Below, piece after piece: positions 44,576 through 56,353 of a DNA stretch of 64,000 bases. This DNA is from Zygnema cylindricum. Lineage: Eukaryota; Streptophyta; Zygnematophyceae; Zygnematales; Zygnemataceae. The notes under the pieces are model-generated. The model had not been told where the DNA came from and ran no database searches. It was given only the letters and a program-made list of their open reading frames with translations. A program made the position numbers and the translations under genes. Every line of letters starts with the position of its first letter. Position 1 is the first letter of the stretch. Where the stretch lies: assembly GCA_037447655.1 (NCBI GenBank), contig JBBHKE010002966.1:189054-253053 (forward strand). Direction: 5' to 3'.

Positions 44576-45491
44576 GGATCTGATGCAACTATACACAATT
44601 CTCAGTCGAATTCTTGAGCAAAAACATACCTTTTCAAAGCTGGTTCAGCAATTTTCCTGACGGTATTATATAGATGTAAACCTTATAAATGTATAAACCT
44701 TAAAACTCAAAATTCTAACAATATCAATGGACAGAATTATAATATTTAAACTCAAAACTCTCATTCACACTTAAAAAAATAATGCTGCTTGTCTTCATAT
44801 GCTCCTTTCATTTTCATAAAGTGAGGCGGAAACACAGAAAAGAGAAAGATAAAAAATAATTGAAAGATGGACCTTGCCACCATGTCCGAGCCTAGTTCAA
44901 AGGACGACAATATATAGTAACAAACGCAGAAAAAAAAACAACAATTAGCGGATAAATAGAACATTCAAACGGTTTAACAAACAGGAATACCTAATTTAGG
45001 CGTGCAAAACTTTCAAAATCGAAGGAAACCTTCACTTGCTAGATCAGAAATAAAGCACAAACCTGCATCACCATGTACACAATCAATCATTACTGGGGTA
45101 ACAAATTATACGCGGGGGGTTTATATGGTGTTATTGATCCTAATATAGTTAAAAAGGAATGTCTGTTTGTAACTATTTAAAGAATGAGCATTAAGAAGAA
45201 AAAAATAATATTATTAGCAGTATTAGTCACTAAATAGTGTTATTAACGCTATAACAACTCAAGGTTTATTAACGTTATAGGTGTACTGCACAAGCAAGAG
45301 GAAATTGAATGAAAAATATTTCCCTATTTATAAATCAAAAGAAAGGCACCATCCAACAAAAAAGCGTATAAATTATTTAGCATGGATGAAAAACCATGTT
45401 GGTTGTGCAGATTGCATACAAAAGACTAGCTTTTTTCTAACACTATTATAGAGTATCCACATCAGATGTCAATGCTTCAAATTAATCTTAC

Positions 45492-46069
45492 CGATAACTC
45501 AGATATATGGACCAAACCGTCTGTGAATGTTCCAATGTCCACAAAACAGTCGTAAGCTACGATTGCTTTCTGCAACCAGGGACAAGATAAGCAGTATGTA
45601 AACAAAATCCGAAGACACCAAATTCTCATAATCTAAATGATGGAATTCATTAGTTTCAGAAAAGCGAGTAGCTTGAAGTGAAGAAGCCAAAATTTGCATC
45701 ACACACATATGAAAAGATGCAAAAATAAATAAACTGTGACATCTAATTGTTAGCTGCGACTTACCAAGTTGTGCTCAAATTCTTCAGTCAAGTAAAATCA
45801 AAGCAGATTGACCTAATAATTTCTTGGTGACTAGATACAAAGAGTCAAATAGGAGAGCATACCACTTTGCCTTCATAACTTTGCCCGACTTGCAAGTCTT
45901 TCATGTCTACAGTGATCCTCCTTCGTTGACAGGAAAGTGGACCCATGCCGTCGATTGACTTTACGAACAAGAATCGCCGGAAAACATTTCGAAACCGACC
46001 GTCACCGACGATTTGCCGTTGATTGAGCTTACGAACGAGAACCGCCGTCGATTCGCCTTCGAAGTACAT
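45492..46069 (-). CDS. S1-domain RNA-binding protein, partial (plastid EF-Ts/ribosomal S1-like)
   Basis: Minus-strand exon 46069-45863 ends KDLQVGQSYEGKV at donor GTATGC. Exon 45569-45492 reads KAIVAYDCFVDIGTFTDGLV, then HISELS, and ends at donor GTAAGA. Joined in phase 0 they give a canonical S1 fold start (GxxYxGKVxxIxxxxxFVDIGxxTDGLVHISxLS). The TDGLVHIS wording is closest to S1 domains of plastid EF-Ts/PSRP-7 and ribosomal S1 proteins, which act in plastid translation. The first 45 residues are Arg-rich and could include a transit peptide. A possible third piece lies near 45100-45070 (CVHGDA) and a fourth near 44890 (SDMVAR), but splicing is not convincing. The gene is partial or has long introns; the start is the first ATG of the frame. 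Confidence 0.65.
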
Positions 46070-46728
46070 ATACGAACCGACAATTGTACCAAATCATGAC
46101 ACGGGCGACCACACCGGCCGTCAAACCTCCAAAGTAGGACATTAGTAAAACATTTCTGTACCGCCGGTACAATACAACGTTTCGAAACCGGTCGTGTAAC
46201 TTCCGCAGTACACCCTTAGCGATACATTTTGCCGTACCGCCAACAAAATGTATCGTTTGGAAACCGCAAAAAGTGCCGTCGACGCTATATGACGTCACTC
46301 CAAATTGTCGTGATACAATGTCGGCCCTATAACGTACAATTTTGCCGGGCAGCTTTGTTTTTTTTGCCACCGCCATTGTGCGATTTTTCCGTCGTTTGTG
46401 CAAGCAGCCAATCACGAAAGTGGAAAGAGTCACGGAAATGGAAAATGTCACTGGCAGACGGACTGCTAGACAGACAACAATGAAAACTCAAACCGCCGCT
46501 GTACTGTACTGTACTACCGTTTTGGTATAAAAGTATAAGATTTTGTTATCGAAACCGCGAACTAAACAAAGTGCGAATAGGTCTACCTCCGACGGCCAGG
46601 ATCCATGCGTGGCTGGCCAGATGTACGGCTAATATCTACAAATAGTCAAATACAAACTAATAGATCACAAGTACATCGACAACCATGTACTTTTTTGTGA
46701 TTCCGCCAGCCGTACAATCGTATTTGTT
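46070..46728. other. Spacer between the S1 exon and an hAT element
   Basis: GTAC-rich sequence with repeated CGAAACCG and TACCGCCG words. A 140-residue minus-strand frame (46451-46029) overlaps the proposed S1 start in another frame and matches nothing I know. Confidence 0.3.
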
Positions 46729-46736
46729 GTATTTCG

Positions 46737-47631
46737 TAGTGTTGTGTATCGGTAGAAAACTTATCGCGATAACACCGATACCGATAGTTATCGGTTATCG
46801 AACGGTCAGAGGTTCCGATATATCGGTCTGGGACCAACAAATTCCATATCGGCGATAACTTAAAAAATATATAGTATGCATACAATAGTACTTTATAACA
46901 TACTGTATTATTTTATTGATTTTATATAGCGTGGCATGCCACGTATGAAAATATTGACCGTTACAGTTTAACTGGAATTTATTACGGTAAACGCTGCACA
47001 TAAACGTTGGCCGGTTAACTAAACAAAAATTTTACGGCGACGTACGGAAATTTACTAAAAAACTGGTAAACATGGAACTGGAAAAGGACGGCGGACACAA
47101 AAGTACAACGGACGCAAAATAACATTCTGCGCGCCGCCGGAATCGAACGGACGACTTGGAATGAGAAAACACGAACGGACGGGCCAGCGTGAGCGCCGGC
47201 ATCCCGGAATGGCTCTTTTGGCAGCTTTTGCCAAAAAAGCCGACAGATTGACACGTGGCAGGTCCCCAATGGATCTCAAGGAATTAAGGGACAAAGCCAT
47301 GGCGTCGGATGTGAAAGGTTCATCGTTTTTACTGGATCCGTATCAAAATCGTACATATCTCATGGCGGCTATTGTACTTTCCGTGCTTGTACACGTCCGG
47401 AGAATATGATGTACAGTTGAGTGTACAGACCGTACATTTATCTGTACGGTCCGTACAATTATCGCTGATAATTATCGTTATCGGCAATATCGCCGATATG
47501 TACCCGATATTATCGGCTACTTATCGGCGATAAGACCGATGTCGATATATCGTACCAATATATCGATTATCGGATACCCGAAAAAAGGCCCATATCGGTT
47601 ATCGACAAATCCTTACCGATACACAACACTA
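46737..47631. mobile_element. hAT-like element, family TAGTGTTGTGTATCGGTA, with a conserved reading frame
   Basis: The ends TAGTGTTGTGTATCGGTA and TACCGATACACAACACTA are inverted. The perfect 8-bp direct repeat GTATTTCG lies at 46729-46736 and 47632-47639. The interior has an 82-codon plus-strand frame (47161-47409) containing PMDLKELRDKAMASDVKG. The homologous interior of the element at 53366-54830 preserves this as PVDLIDERDKAMASDVKG. Subterminal TATCGG/CCGATA words are dense. Confidence 0.85.
47161..47409 (+). CDS. Short ORF inside the hAT-like element
   Basis: Eighty-two codons: a basic N-terminus (MRKHERTGQRERRHPG), then ALLAAFAKKADRL, PMDLKELRDKAMASDVKG, and a hydrophobic end YLMAAIVLSVLVHV. 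The central motif is conserved at amino-acid level, but broken by stops and an LTR insertion, in the copy at 53.4-54.8 kb. It may be a remnant of a transposase exon or a captured host fragment; I do not recognise it. The ATG is not necessarily the true start. Confidence 0.35.
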   Translation: MRKHERTGQRERRHPGMALLAAFAKKADRLTRGRSPMDLKELRDKAMASDVKGSSFLLDPYQNRTYLMAAIVLSVLVHVRRI

Positions 47632-48090
47632 GTATTTCGCGTGGTTGTAATGGTATGATAAACGCCAGACAAATTCGACGTCACGCCAAAATATCGTGTT
47701 AACAATACGGGAAGAGTAACATACAGTATCGTACTTTTCATTTTTTCGCGTTCTATCCCGTCACATCACGCCACGCTGACGTGTTCTCAATATCTGTACA
47801 CTACCGGAAACGGATTGATACATGGAGTACATGTAACTCCTACGACAAATTGTGATGCTCCTATTGGTCCGCGTGTACAAAAGAAAAAGGACCCTTGGCA
47901 ACCAAAGGGCAAAGCACCAGGTCGTCCGCGCCTATTATTAATGCTGGTCTTCGTGACTAGCCATGCTTCTATTGAAGGGGGGTATTGATACACAATTTAA
48001 AGTGTGTCAAATTAAAGTTTATGTCTATTTTCACCACAGACTTTAAGTCCTACACGCAACATTACAAGTCTACTATTTTATCATAGCGTC

Positions 48091-51000
48091 CTATACTTCT
48101 TTCAATAGTTTGTACATACCTTTTTATAGTAAAAGGTTCTCATTGTATAATCTATTTTTGATTCCTTCCGCCTTAAGTCTACCTAAAATAGTCGCGCCTA
48201 GGATTAAACCTACCTTAAAGCGCCTTTAACCTTTCTCGCATATCTAGTTTTCACTGTTATCTATTGTAAGGCACTCTTACGACAAACTTCTCTTTTGTGT
48301 CTTTCTTGTTTTTCGTTACTTTTCTTTGACCTTGCCTATCTATGTCCTTTATTTATATATGGCATTTCTTATTGTCATTTGTCTTCTTCTTTTGGCTTTT
48401 CATGGCCACTCATTGAATACCATACTGCCTTCCGAAAAAATGCCCGCCAGCCCGAAGACTTAACCCTTACGCCAAAGCAACAACGTTTGACGGTTTCATA
48501 GGTACGAGGCCCTCAGGACTATATGACTGAGGGGGGGGCGATCACGTCATGGGAAACAACTTGTTTATGGGAATGTCGGCTTCATGGGAAACATGGGCCA
48601 GGGACCTTAAGACTCATAGATAGCCAACGCCAACCAACGCCTTCTTAAGAAGCGCATCGCCTTTCATTGCGCTTCTAAAGAGAGCTCGTCCTAATGATCG
48701 ATTGTCGACAAATATCATCAAAACTCTGAATTATAGATAGTTTGGACGCTTGTGAATTTTCAACGTAGTTTTAAGATAGATGCAAACATGATGTACAAGC
48801 AAAAGGGTCATAGCAAGCCCGCCTCGGTGACCCTTTGAACTGAAAGAAGTACCATCGGTTTGGAAGGTCACAAAAAAGAGGGCCTCACATGTCGAATGGA
48901 TTGGCAATTGGCACAGCCAAGGTAGGTGAATCCTTCATGCGATGAAATAGGGGTCAAAGGTGATCGCATGTGAACAATGGGTCTTTTTTAAAACATAAAT
49001 TTCTCTTTTCCTCGTGAGAAGTGGTGATCCAAGGCTGGATGCACCGCCATAGGGGCATTTCTAATTTTAAGAAGAGCGGTGGTCATTAGTTGCCCCTAAA
49101 AGGAAGTTGGCCTAAAGTTATTCGTGGGAGGTACCTTTATGGCGGAAAAAATTGGTCAAAATCCCTCATTAGAAGGTGTAATGTTACAATCGCCCAAGGG
49201 TGTTTAAATATACAAGGAAAATGGGAGCATTCATTCACATTTCTGAGCAAAGGAAACTTTTGGACTTGAATACTGGTACAACTGTGGGAAGCACTCATGG
49301 ATAACACTCCAACTAGCGAAATTGGAGGAATATCCCTTTAAGAGGAAGGTGTGCCACCAAGGCCGTTGGTTGAAAAGTCACGAGGACGTGGCCAACTGGG
49401 AGGGCCACCTTGAATATAATCTTTGAGAGAAGGGGCTACCACATCGCTACATGGGCAAGAATTGTTTGGACCATAGATCGATGCCATGAACGGCCTCACG
49501 AATTTAAGCGTATGTATAAGATGCATCCCTTTAAAATTGATATCGTCACATCGGCGACGTCTTTATAGGAAACGTTGCTCGAGGATCTTGGGATGAGCGG
49601 GCACTATACACAACCCACGCTTTGCTAAGAAGTGCATTTTTTATCCCAAGACCCTCGTGACCGCCTAGTTTGAGGATATCCCATTAGCACGAATTGCTTA
49701 GGCTATTGATCCACGTCATACATGCTTATACTATAGATCCACGTCATACACATCCTCATGAATTTAAGCGTACTATACTTCTTTCAATAGTTTGTAAATA
49801 CCTTTTTATAGTAAAAGGTTCTCATTGTATAATCTATTTTTGATTCCTTCCGCCTTAAGTCTACCTAAAATAGTCGCGCCTAGGATTAAACCTACCTTGA
49901 AGCGCCTTTACCCTTTCTCGCATATCTAAATTTCACTGTTATCTATTGTAAGGCAGTCTTACGACAAACTTCTCTTTTGTGTCTTTCTTGTTTTTCGTTA
50001 CTTTTCTTTGACCTTGCCTGTCTATGGCCTTTATTTATATATGGCATTTCTTATTGTCATTTGTCTTCTTCTTTTGGCTTTTCATGGCCACTCATTCTAT
50101 ACCATACTGCCTTGCGAAAAAATGCCCGCCAGCCCGAAGACTTAACCCTTACGCCAAATCAACAACGTTTGACGGTTTCATAGGTACGAGGCCCTCAGGA
50201 CTATATGACCGAGGGGGGGCGATCACGTCATGGGAGACAACTTGTTCATGGGAATGTCGGCTTCATGGGAAACATGGGCCAGGGACCTTAAGTCTCATAG
50301 ATAGCCAACGCCAACCAACGCCTTCTTAAGAAGCGCATCGCTTTTCATTGCGCTTCTAAAGAGAGCTCGTCCTAATGATCGATTGTCGACAAATATCACC
50401 ATAACTCTGAATTATAGATAGTTTGGACGCTTATGAATTTTCAACGTAGTTTTAAGCTAGATGCAAACATGATGTACAAGCAAAAGTGTCATAGCAAGCC
50501 CGCCTCAGGGACCCTTTAACTGAAAGAAGTACCGTCGGTTTGGAAGGTCACAAACAAGAGGGCCTCACATGTCGAATGGATTGGCAATTGGCACAGCCAA
50601 GGTAGGTGAATCCGTCATGCGATGAAATAGGGGTCAAAGGTGATTGCATGTGAACGAGGGGTCTTTTTTAAAACATAAATTTCTCTTTTCCTCGTGAGAA
50701 GTGGTGATCCAAGGCTGGATGCACCGCCAGAGGGGCATTTCTAATTTTAAGAAGAGCGGTGGTCATTAGTTGCCCCTAAAAAGTTGGCCTTAAGTTATTT
50801 GTGGGAGGTACCTTTATGGCAGAAAAAAATTGGACAAAACCCCTCATTAGAAGAAGGTGTAATGTTAGAATCGCCCAAGGGTGTTTAAATATACAAGGAA
50901 ATTGGGATCATTCATTCACATTTCTGAGCAAGAGGAAACTTTTGGACTTGAATACTGGTACAACTGTGGGAAGCACTCATGGATAACACTCCAACTAGCG

Positions 51001-51451
51001 AAATTGGAGGAATATCCCTTTAAGAGGAAGGTGTGCCACCAAGGCCGTTGGTTGAAAAGTCACGAGGACGTGGCCAACTGGGAGGGCCACCTTGAATATA
51101 ATCTTTGAGAGAAGGGGCTACCACATCGCTACATGGGCAAGAATTGTTTGGACCATAGATCGATGCCATGAACGGCCTCACGAATTTAAGCGTATGTATA
51201 AGATTCATCCCTTTAAAATTTATATTGCACATCGGCGACGTCTTTATAGGAAACGTTGCTCGAGGATCTTGGGATGAGCGGGCACCATACGCAACCCACG
51301 CTTTGCTAAGAAGTGCATTTTTTATCCCATGACCCTCGTGACCGCCTAGTTTGAGGATATCCCATTGGCACGAATTGCTTAGGCTATTGATCCACGTCAT
51401 ACATGCTTATACTATAGATCCACGTCATACACATCCTCATGAATTTAAGCG
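48091..51451. repeat. Internal 1.68-kb tandem duplication in copy B
   Basis: Unit 1 (about 48091-49770) and unit 2 (about 49771-51451) are nearly identical, each starting CTATACTTCTTTCAATAGTT and ending CATGAATTTAAGCG. Copy A has one unit. Both units carry a short direct repeat (GATCCACGTCATACA twice) that copy A lacks. No recognisable coding sequence. Confidence 0.9.
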
Positions 51452-52246
51452 CAGGAGTAGGATTGACTTAAAACTTTATTATGTGAAAGTTTGGAAAATG
51501 ACTTTATAACACATGGGGTGATTATAAAGAGAAAATTAAGCATTGCGAAAATTTGGTATTCGTAAGAATCAACAAAATCTTGTGATGTTGACAAGGATGC
51601 ATAGTATAAGGCATTACAGCAACAAAACCTATTGTGTTTGATGTTTTACGTATTCACACTAATTTGGAAATAACAATCGTTTACATATATTTAAAAAATG
51701 TTGTGATTGCTTTCTAAAATCATTATCATTTTCAATTAATTCGTCTGGTTTATATTCTTTTAGATGGACGTTTGCTTACGAATTAGCTAAAACATAATAT
51801 TCGGGTGAATTTGTAGTGGTTATGGAGATTTGTCCAGAGTGATTGTAATCAGTAGAGGGTTTAAATTGATACCCGCGAAAGCATATATTGTTGAATGGCA
51901 GTCTGAACGTTTGAACTCTAGTTATAACCTTTTCCAAAGGTTAAACTCAATTTTTTTCTTAGTTAAGATTTAGAAATGGTAATTATATTAACCTGTTTAT
52001 TTTTCTATTTTGTTTTTGTTCTTGTTGTCATTATTCTCCCAAAGTTGAGCCAAAATGTTAAAAACTTTGAGCTCTAAGTTTAAATTTATGCTTTCTCAGC
52101 CAAAAAATAAAGCTTTTGGAGGAATGTTAGAGGTTAAAAGTAGCACCATTTTTTTATTATTTTTAAGAAATTACCTTAATGTTTAATGCCCAAAATATTG
52201 GTTTTTTTTTTAATAACATGTACTTCTATATTGTGTGGTACATGTA

Positions 52247-53120
52247 CACCGCGAATCTTAATTAGAGTAATATACGCTAATTCCGTCACCCGAAATTTGA
52301 CTCTATCACCATAAATAGAGTACATTATTCTAAATTATTCTTTACGTTGTTTAAGGTACATTTTGAATGAGCGTTAGTAACTCTAATACAGTGTTGTTTT
52401 ACATAGTGTGGCGTACGGTCGGTGTCTGACCGTGCAAAATTGTAATTTATTAAGTAAAAAGTATAAAAAGTACAAATAATGATTTAATACTGGTTGTTAT
52501 CAAGTAACTGCGTTTGAACAAACCGCGTAGTGCAAACGCTAGTGTTGGGTATCGAGGACCTATTACCGATATTCGATATATATCGAATTTTAGGTATCCG
52601 ATAATCGATATATCGAATCCATGTGCCTAGAAGCTAAATATCCGGATATTTATGCGATTTTTTTCCTGATCCCGCGGCTCATTGGACAAGGTTTCGTACA
52701 ATTTTCCGTATGATTTTCCGTACTCATTTCCGTATGATTTCTATACTTCAGTTGTACGGACACCCATTTTTTGCGATATATATCGTGATGATTTATATTG
52801 GTCCCGGTACGATATATCGAGGAGTCTGCTCGATCGATATTCGATATATCGAATATCGAAATTATCGCGATATGAATTTACCCGATACCCAACACTAGCA
52901 AACCCCATAGTGACGATAAACTGTACGTTTTGTTAGATTCTGTACGAATACTTAATTTACACTAGAGATATTCAGCGCGTCAAATTATAATACTTGAATA
53001 AATTAGAGTAAATTCCTTTTTAAAAAAGTTCTATCACACAAATTAGAGTTCATAACTCTAATTATATTTTTCTCTTTTTTTAATCTAATTTTTTCTTTAC
53101 TCTAATTACGATTCGCGGTG
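52247..53120. mobile_element. TIR element, family CACCGCGAATC
   Basis: CACCGCGAATCTTAATTAGA at the left is inverted as TCTAATTACGATTCGCGGTG at the right. Copy A at 32740-32760 (GGTACATGTACTAGACTAC) is the empty site. Another hAT-like element is nested at 52540-52897. No transposase frame. Confidence 0.75.
52540..52897. mobile_element. hAT-like element, family TAGTGTTGGGTATCG (short copy)
   Basis: The ends TAGTGTTGGGTATCG and CGATACCCAACACTA are inverted, with an 8-bp flanking repeat GCAAACGC/GCAAACCC (7 of 8). At 358 bp it is a miniature form of 27949-28809, sharing TTTTAGGTATCCGATAATCG and the GAGGAGTCTGCTCGATCG segment. Confidence 0.85.
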
Positions 53121-53365
53121 TCTTAGACTACATATTTTTTCGTACTATATTTGTAAACCATATGTGTCTGGTAATACGAACATTTTAGACATGAAATGTT
53201 TAAACTCCGCAAATGGAGACAACGTTTTAAAAGTGTGAAAATTGGTTTCACTTTCAATATTCAAAGGAGAATAACGCTGTCTGCTAAAACTGTTATAATA
53301 ACCCCCTTTCCTTTTCCGTACCGTACTCTTGAAAGTGGATTTACTGGGGGGGCATTGCAAATTTG

Positions 53366-54830
53366 TAGTGTTGTGTATCGGTAAGGATTTGCCAATAACC
53401 GATATGGGCCTTTTTTCAGGTAGCCGATAATCAATATATCGGTACAAAGATATATGTACGGACCGTACAGATAAACGTAAGGCTAGTTCACTCAACTGTA
53501 TGTGTTGTTCCCTCGACGGGCCCTACTCACAACCCTTATCTACTGAGGTGCCTACCAATCAGATAATTTGTACAAGCCGAAAAACAGTAGCCGGCATAAA
53601 ATATTTACGGCTTTAGTACGGCTCCAGTTAATACGATGTACCTTTCACATCGGACGCCATGGCTTTGTTAAGATTGCAATGTGGGATTTTGTCGATGTTC
53701 GTTCGTTTTTAGTGTGGGTTAGTTTTGTCGCGCGTCACGTCGCGCATTTTGTTTCGTTTCATTAGTACTTTTAGTTTCGTTTGATTAAGTGTGGACAGTT
53801 TGGTCTACTTCGTTTGTGTACGGGACTTCTTGTACTTTCGGTTCGTGTGTAGTACTTCTAGCACTTTTGTTTCATGTAGGTTAAGTCGTACTTTAAGTAT
53901 TGTACTTCTAGACGTTTCGTTTCAAGAATTTTCAGTTTGCGTCGTACTCTATTTTACGTCCAAGTACATGTGACGCTTCTAGAATTAGATTTTTGGATGT
54001 AATCTGGCGACTAAGTTAAAATGTCTGCCAACGAGGGAATTAGATATTACTAAGAAATTATTGTAGAATTAATGTGTGAGATTTAATATGAATTTCCTCT
54101 TCTGAATTATGTAATGTCTCTATCTATGTTCATGAGAAATTAATGTTTGTAATGTGAGCTGGTTGATATTTGATGTGAGTTAAATTCGCTTCCGCATTGT
54201 GCAATTTGTCATTTTTTTGCGCATTCCGATTGTGTTATTGATCCTTTCAATTGGTATCGGAGCAGGTTAGCTCCATATTGAAGATCTAGTGAGTTAGGCA
54301 TGGGAGGGAAATAAAAAAGAACACACCCTCTCCATCCGGACCGAGGATGCCTATGGGGACCTCGGGAACTCCGCCGATACCCAAGCCATCTTTTCGGGGT
54401 CCGAGCGAACGAGAATTCAGTTTCGGTGTAGGAATTGCGCCAAAGTCCGAGGAGTCATTGCCAGCTAAACCCTTCGGATTGGATCAACCTAAAGAGAAGG
54501 AAAGTTATGACATTCGGTTAGATAGAGACACTTATAAGGAGTGGGAGAAATTTATGAAGGAAATGGATGAAAAGGTGAAAAATGAAAATGTTTCAGTGAA
54601 AGAGGAATTTGAGGGCAGCTCTAGCTCTAGTTCTAGTAGCAGCTCAGATAATTCCGATTGTGTTATCGATCCTTTCAAACTTTGTCCCTTTCATCGATGA
54701 GATCAACTGGAAACCTGCCACGTGTACACCGGACAGGAAGTACAGTAAGTACAAATATATCGGTATCTCTGACCGTTCGATAACCAATAACGTGTTATCG
54801 CAATAAATTTTTTACCAATACACAACACTA
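53366..54830. mobile_element. hAT-like element, family TAGTGTTGTGTATCGGTA (copy B), interrupted by an LTR element
   Basis: It has the same ends and the same 8-bp duplication CAAATTTG (53358-53365 and 54831-54838) as the copy at 32997. Its interior (53448-53670 and 54675-54780) is homologous, in inverse orientation, to 46860-47460. An LTR element separates the two interior parts. Confidence 0.8.
53671..54674 (+). mobile_element. Truncated copia-type LTR element with tRNA-Met primer site
   Basis: The LTR runs from TGTTAAGATTGCAATG (53671) to GATCCTTTCA (about 54247). Two bases later comes TGGTATCGGAGC, the primer-binding site for initiator tRNA-Met typical of plant copia elements. A short internal part follows, with a 117-codon frame (54347-54700) that is Pro/Lys-rich, has a Ser run and resembles no Gag core I can assign. 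At 54651-54674 the last bases of an LTR recur (TTCCGATTGTGTTATCGATC). Most of the internal region and 3' LTR are therefore deleted. Flanks are GGCTT and AACTT, a weak 5-bp duplication. Confidence 0.7.
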
Positions 54831-55351
54831 CAAATTTGCAATGCCAAGTAGCGACAAAAATGTGTATTTATGACCGAAATGAGTACTTTCCAACTGTGTT
54901 GAAAAACCTTCCATTTAATTGAACGTCCATCCGGTACCGACAAAATGGCCGACGTGTAATCCAGGAAGATGTTTGTCTTGCACAGCGGCTCCAGCTCTTT
55001 TCCGTATTTTTTGATCATTCGAATCTTTAACCTTGTTCATATAAAAGACCAGGAGCAAGTTCTCCTCAGGTACAGTCCTGCCTTGTCCTCGAAGTTCTCG
55101 GTGAGTCCACAAATTGCTGGAAGTTACAGGCCGGCACTGACAATTTGTCGTTTTATTAGGTGAATCGGCAGATTCCACAAACGCAAACGACGAATCTCTC
55201 ACCATCGAAATAGCGTCACTGTCGGGACGTGCACTCCAGCAGGCAATCCATATAAAATTTTAGAACACCTTTTCCAGTTCCAACGATTGGTTTAAAGTTT
55301 TCCGTAAATTGCACGAGCCAACCAAAACCAACATTTACATATTCTTTTATC

Positions 55352-56263
55352 CATAGATGTCCAATTCGTACAGATTTTGACTTTTTTACGAAAACTACGT
55401 AGTATTCGCGTGTTTTGTAAATTTCGTAAATTTCGTCAATTTCGTACGTCTCATATTGTACGGAATTGTACACACAATTAAAAAAATTGCTTCATTTGCG
55501 CGCGCGTATTTTTTGTCTTCCACTCCGTCTTCAGAAAGAAGCCGCCGTTGGAGACGCCGTAAATTCCACCGCACGTCGCTCGTTCGTTGCACTTTTCAGT
55601 TTTGCACTTTCGCGTCATTTACGCGCGCGTATTTTTATCTGAGCGGCAAGCCGCGGAATTTATGGCGTCTCGCGCGCGTATTTTTATTTGAGCGGCGACC
55701 AGCAGAACTTATGGCGTCTTGCACGCGTAATTTATCTGAGCGACGAGCGGCGAAATTTATGGCGTCTCGCGTGCGTATTTTTATCTGAGCGGCGAGCCGC
55801 GAAACTTATGGCGTCTTGCACGCGTATTTTTTTCTGAGCGGCGAGCCGCGTAATTTATGGCGTCTCGCGCGCGTATTTTTATCTGAGCAGCGAGCAGCGG
55901 AACTTATGGCGTCTTGCACGCGTAATTTATCTGAGCGACGAGCGGCGGAATTTATGGCATCTCCAACAGCGGCTTCCTTGAGTTGTTTTGCATCATTTGC
56001 GCGCGCGTATTTTCATCTATCCTCCACTCCTTTCTTAGAAGGAAGCCGCCGTTGGAGACGCTGTAAATTCAGGTGCTCGCCGCGAGTTCGTTGCACTTTT
56101 CAGTTTTTTAGGGTATTGAATATTGAAAAAAATTGAAATTTGAAAGTCCAAAAAAAGCACGAATTTTACCTACGAATTTTAAAAGTTTGAAATTGTTTTA
56201 TGCGCACTCTACGTAGTATTCGTTAGTTTACTCCGTGCGTTTTATGCGCATAGGACATCTATG
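55352..56263. mobile_element. hAT-like element, family CATAGATGTCC, with internal 48-bp tandem repeats
   Basis: The ends CATAGATGTCC and GGACATCTATG are inverted. The perfect 8-bp direct repeat CTTTTATC lies at 55344-55351 and 56264-56271, and copy A (near 34313) has a single CTTTTATC and no insertion. The interior (about 55500-56100) holds an inverted pair of CAT-TTGCGCGCGCGTATTTT-type blocks around seven units of about 48 bp (GCGCGTATTTTTATCTGAGC, GGCGAGC, ATTTATGGCGTCT). The frames across it are repeat products. Confidence 0.85.
55620..55965. repeat. 48-bp GC-rich tandem repeat inside the CATAGATGTCC element
   Basis: About seven units alternating TATTTTTATCTGAGCGGCGA and GTAATTTATCTGAGCGACGA forms, each followed by an AATTTATGGCGTCT or AACTTATGGCGTCT word and a GCGCGCG or GCACGCG word. 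Far richer in CpG than the surroundings. Confidence 0.9.
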
Positions 56264-56353
56264 CTTTTATCCTTCTAAAGATACCTTATCGTACTTAACT
56301 ATGCCTTCAGTATCTATAAAACTTACTTTATCGTTCGACAAAACATCTCTAGC

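Noticed and set aside
53503-53670. TGTTGTTCCCTCG first read as an LTR start
   Set aside because: The sequence up to 53670 aligns with the hAT interior at 47290-47460, so the LTR begins at 53671.
55456-56136. Plus-strand frames with repeated ARVFLSE words
   Set aside because: Translation of the 48-bp minisatellite in the CATAGATGTCC element.
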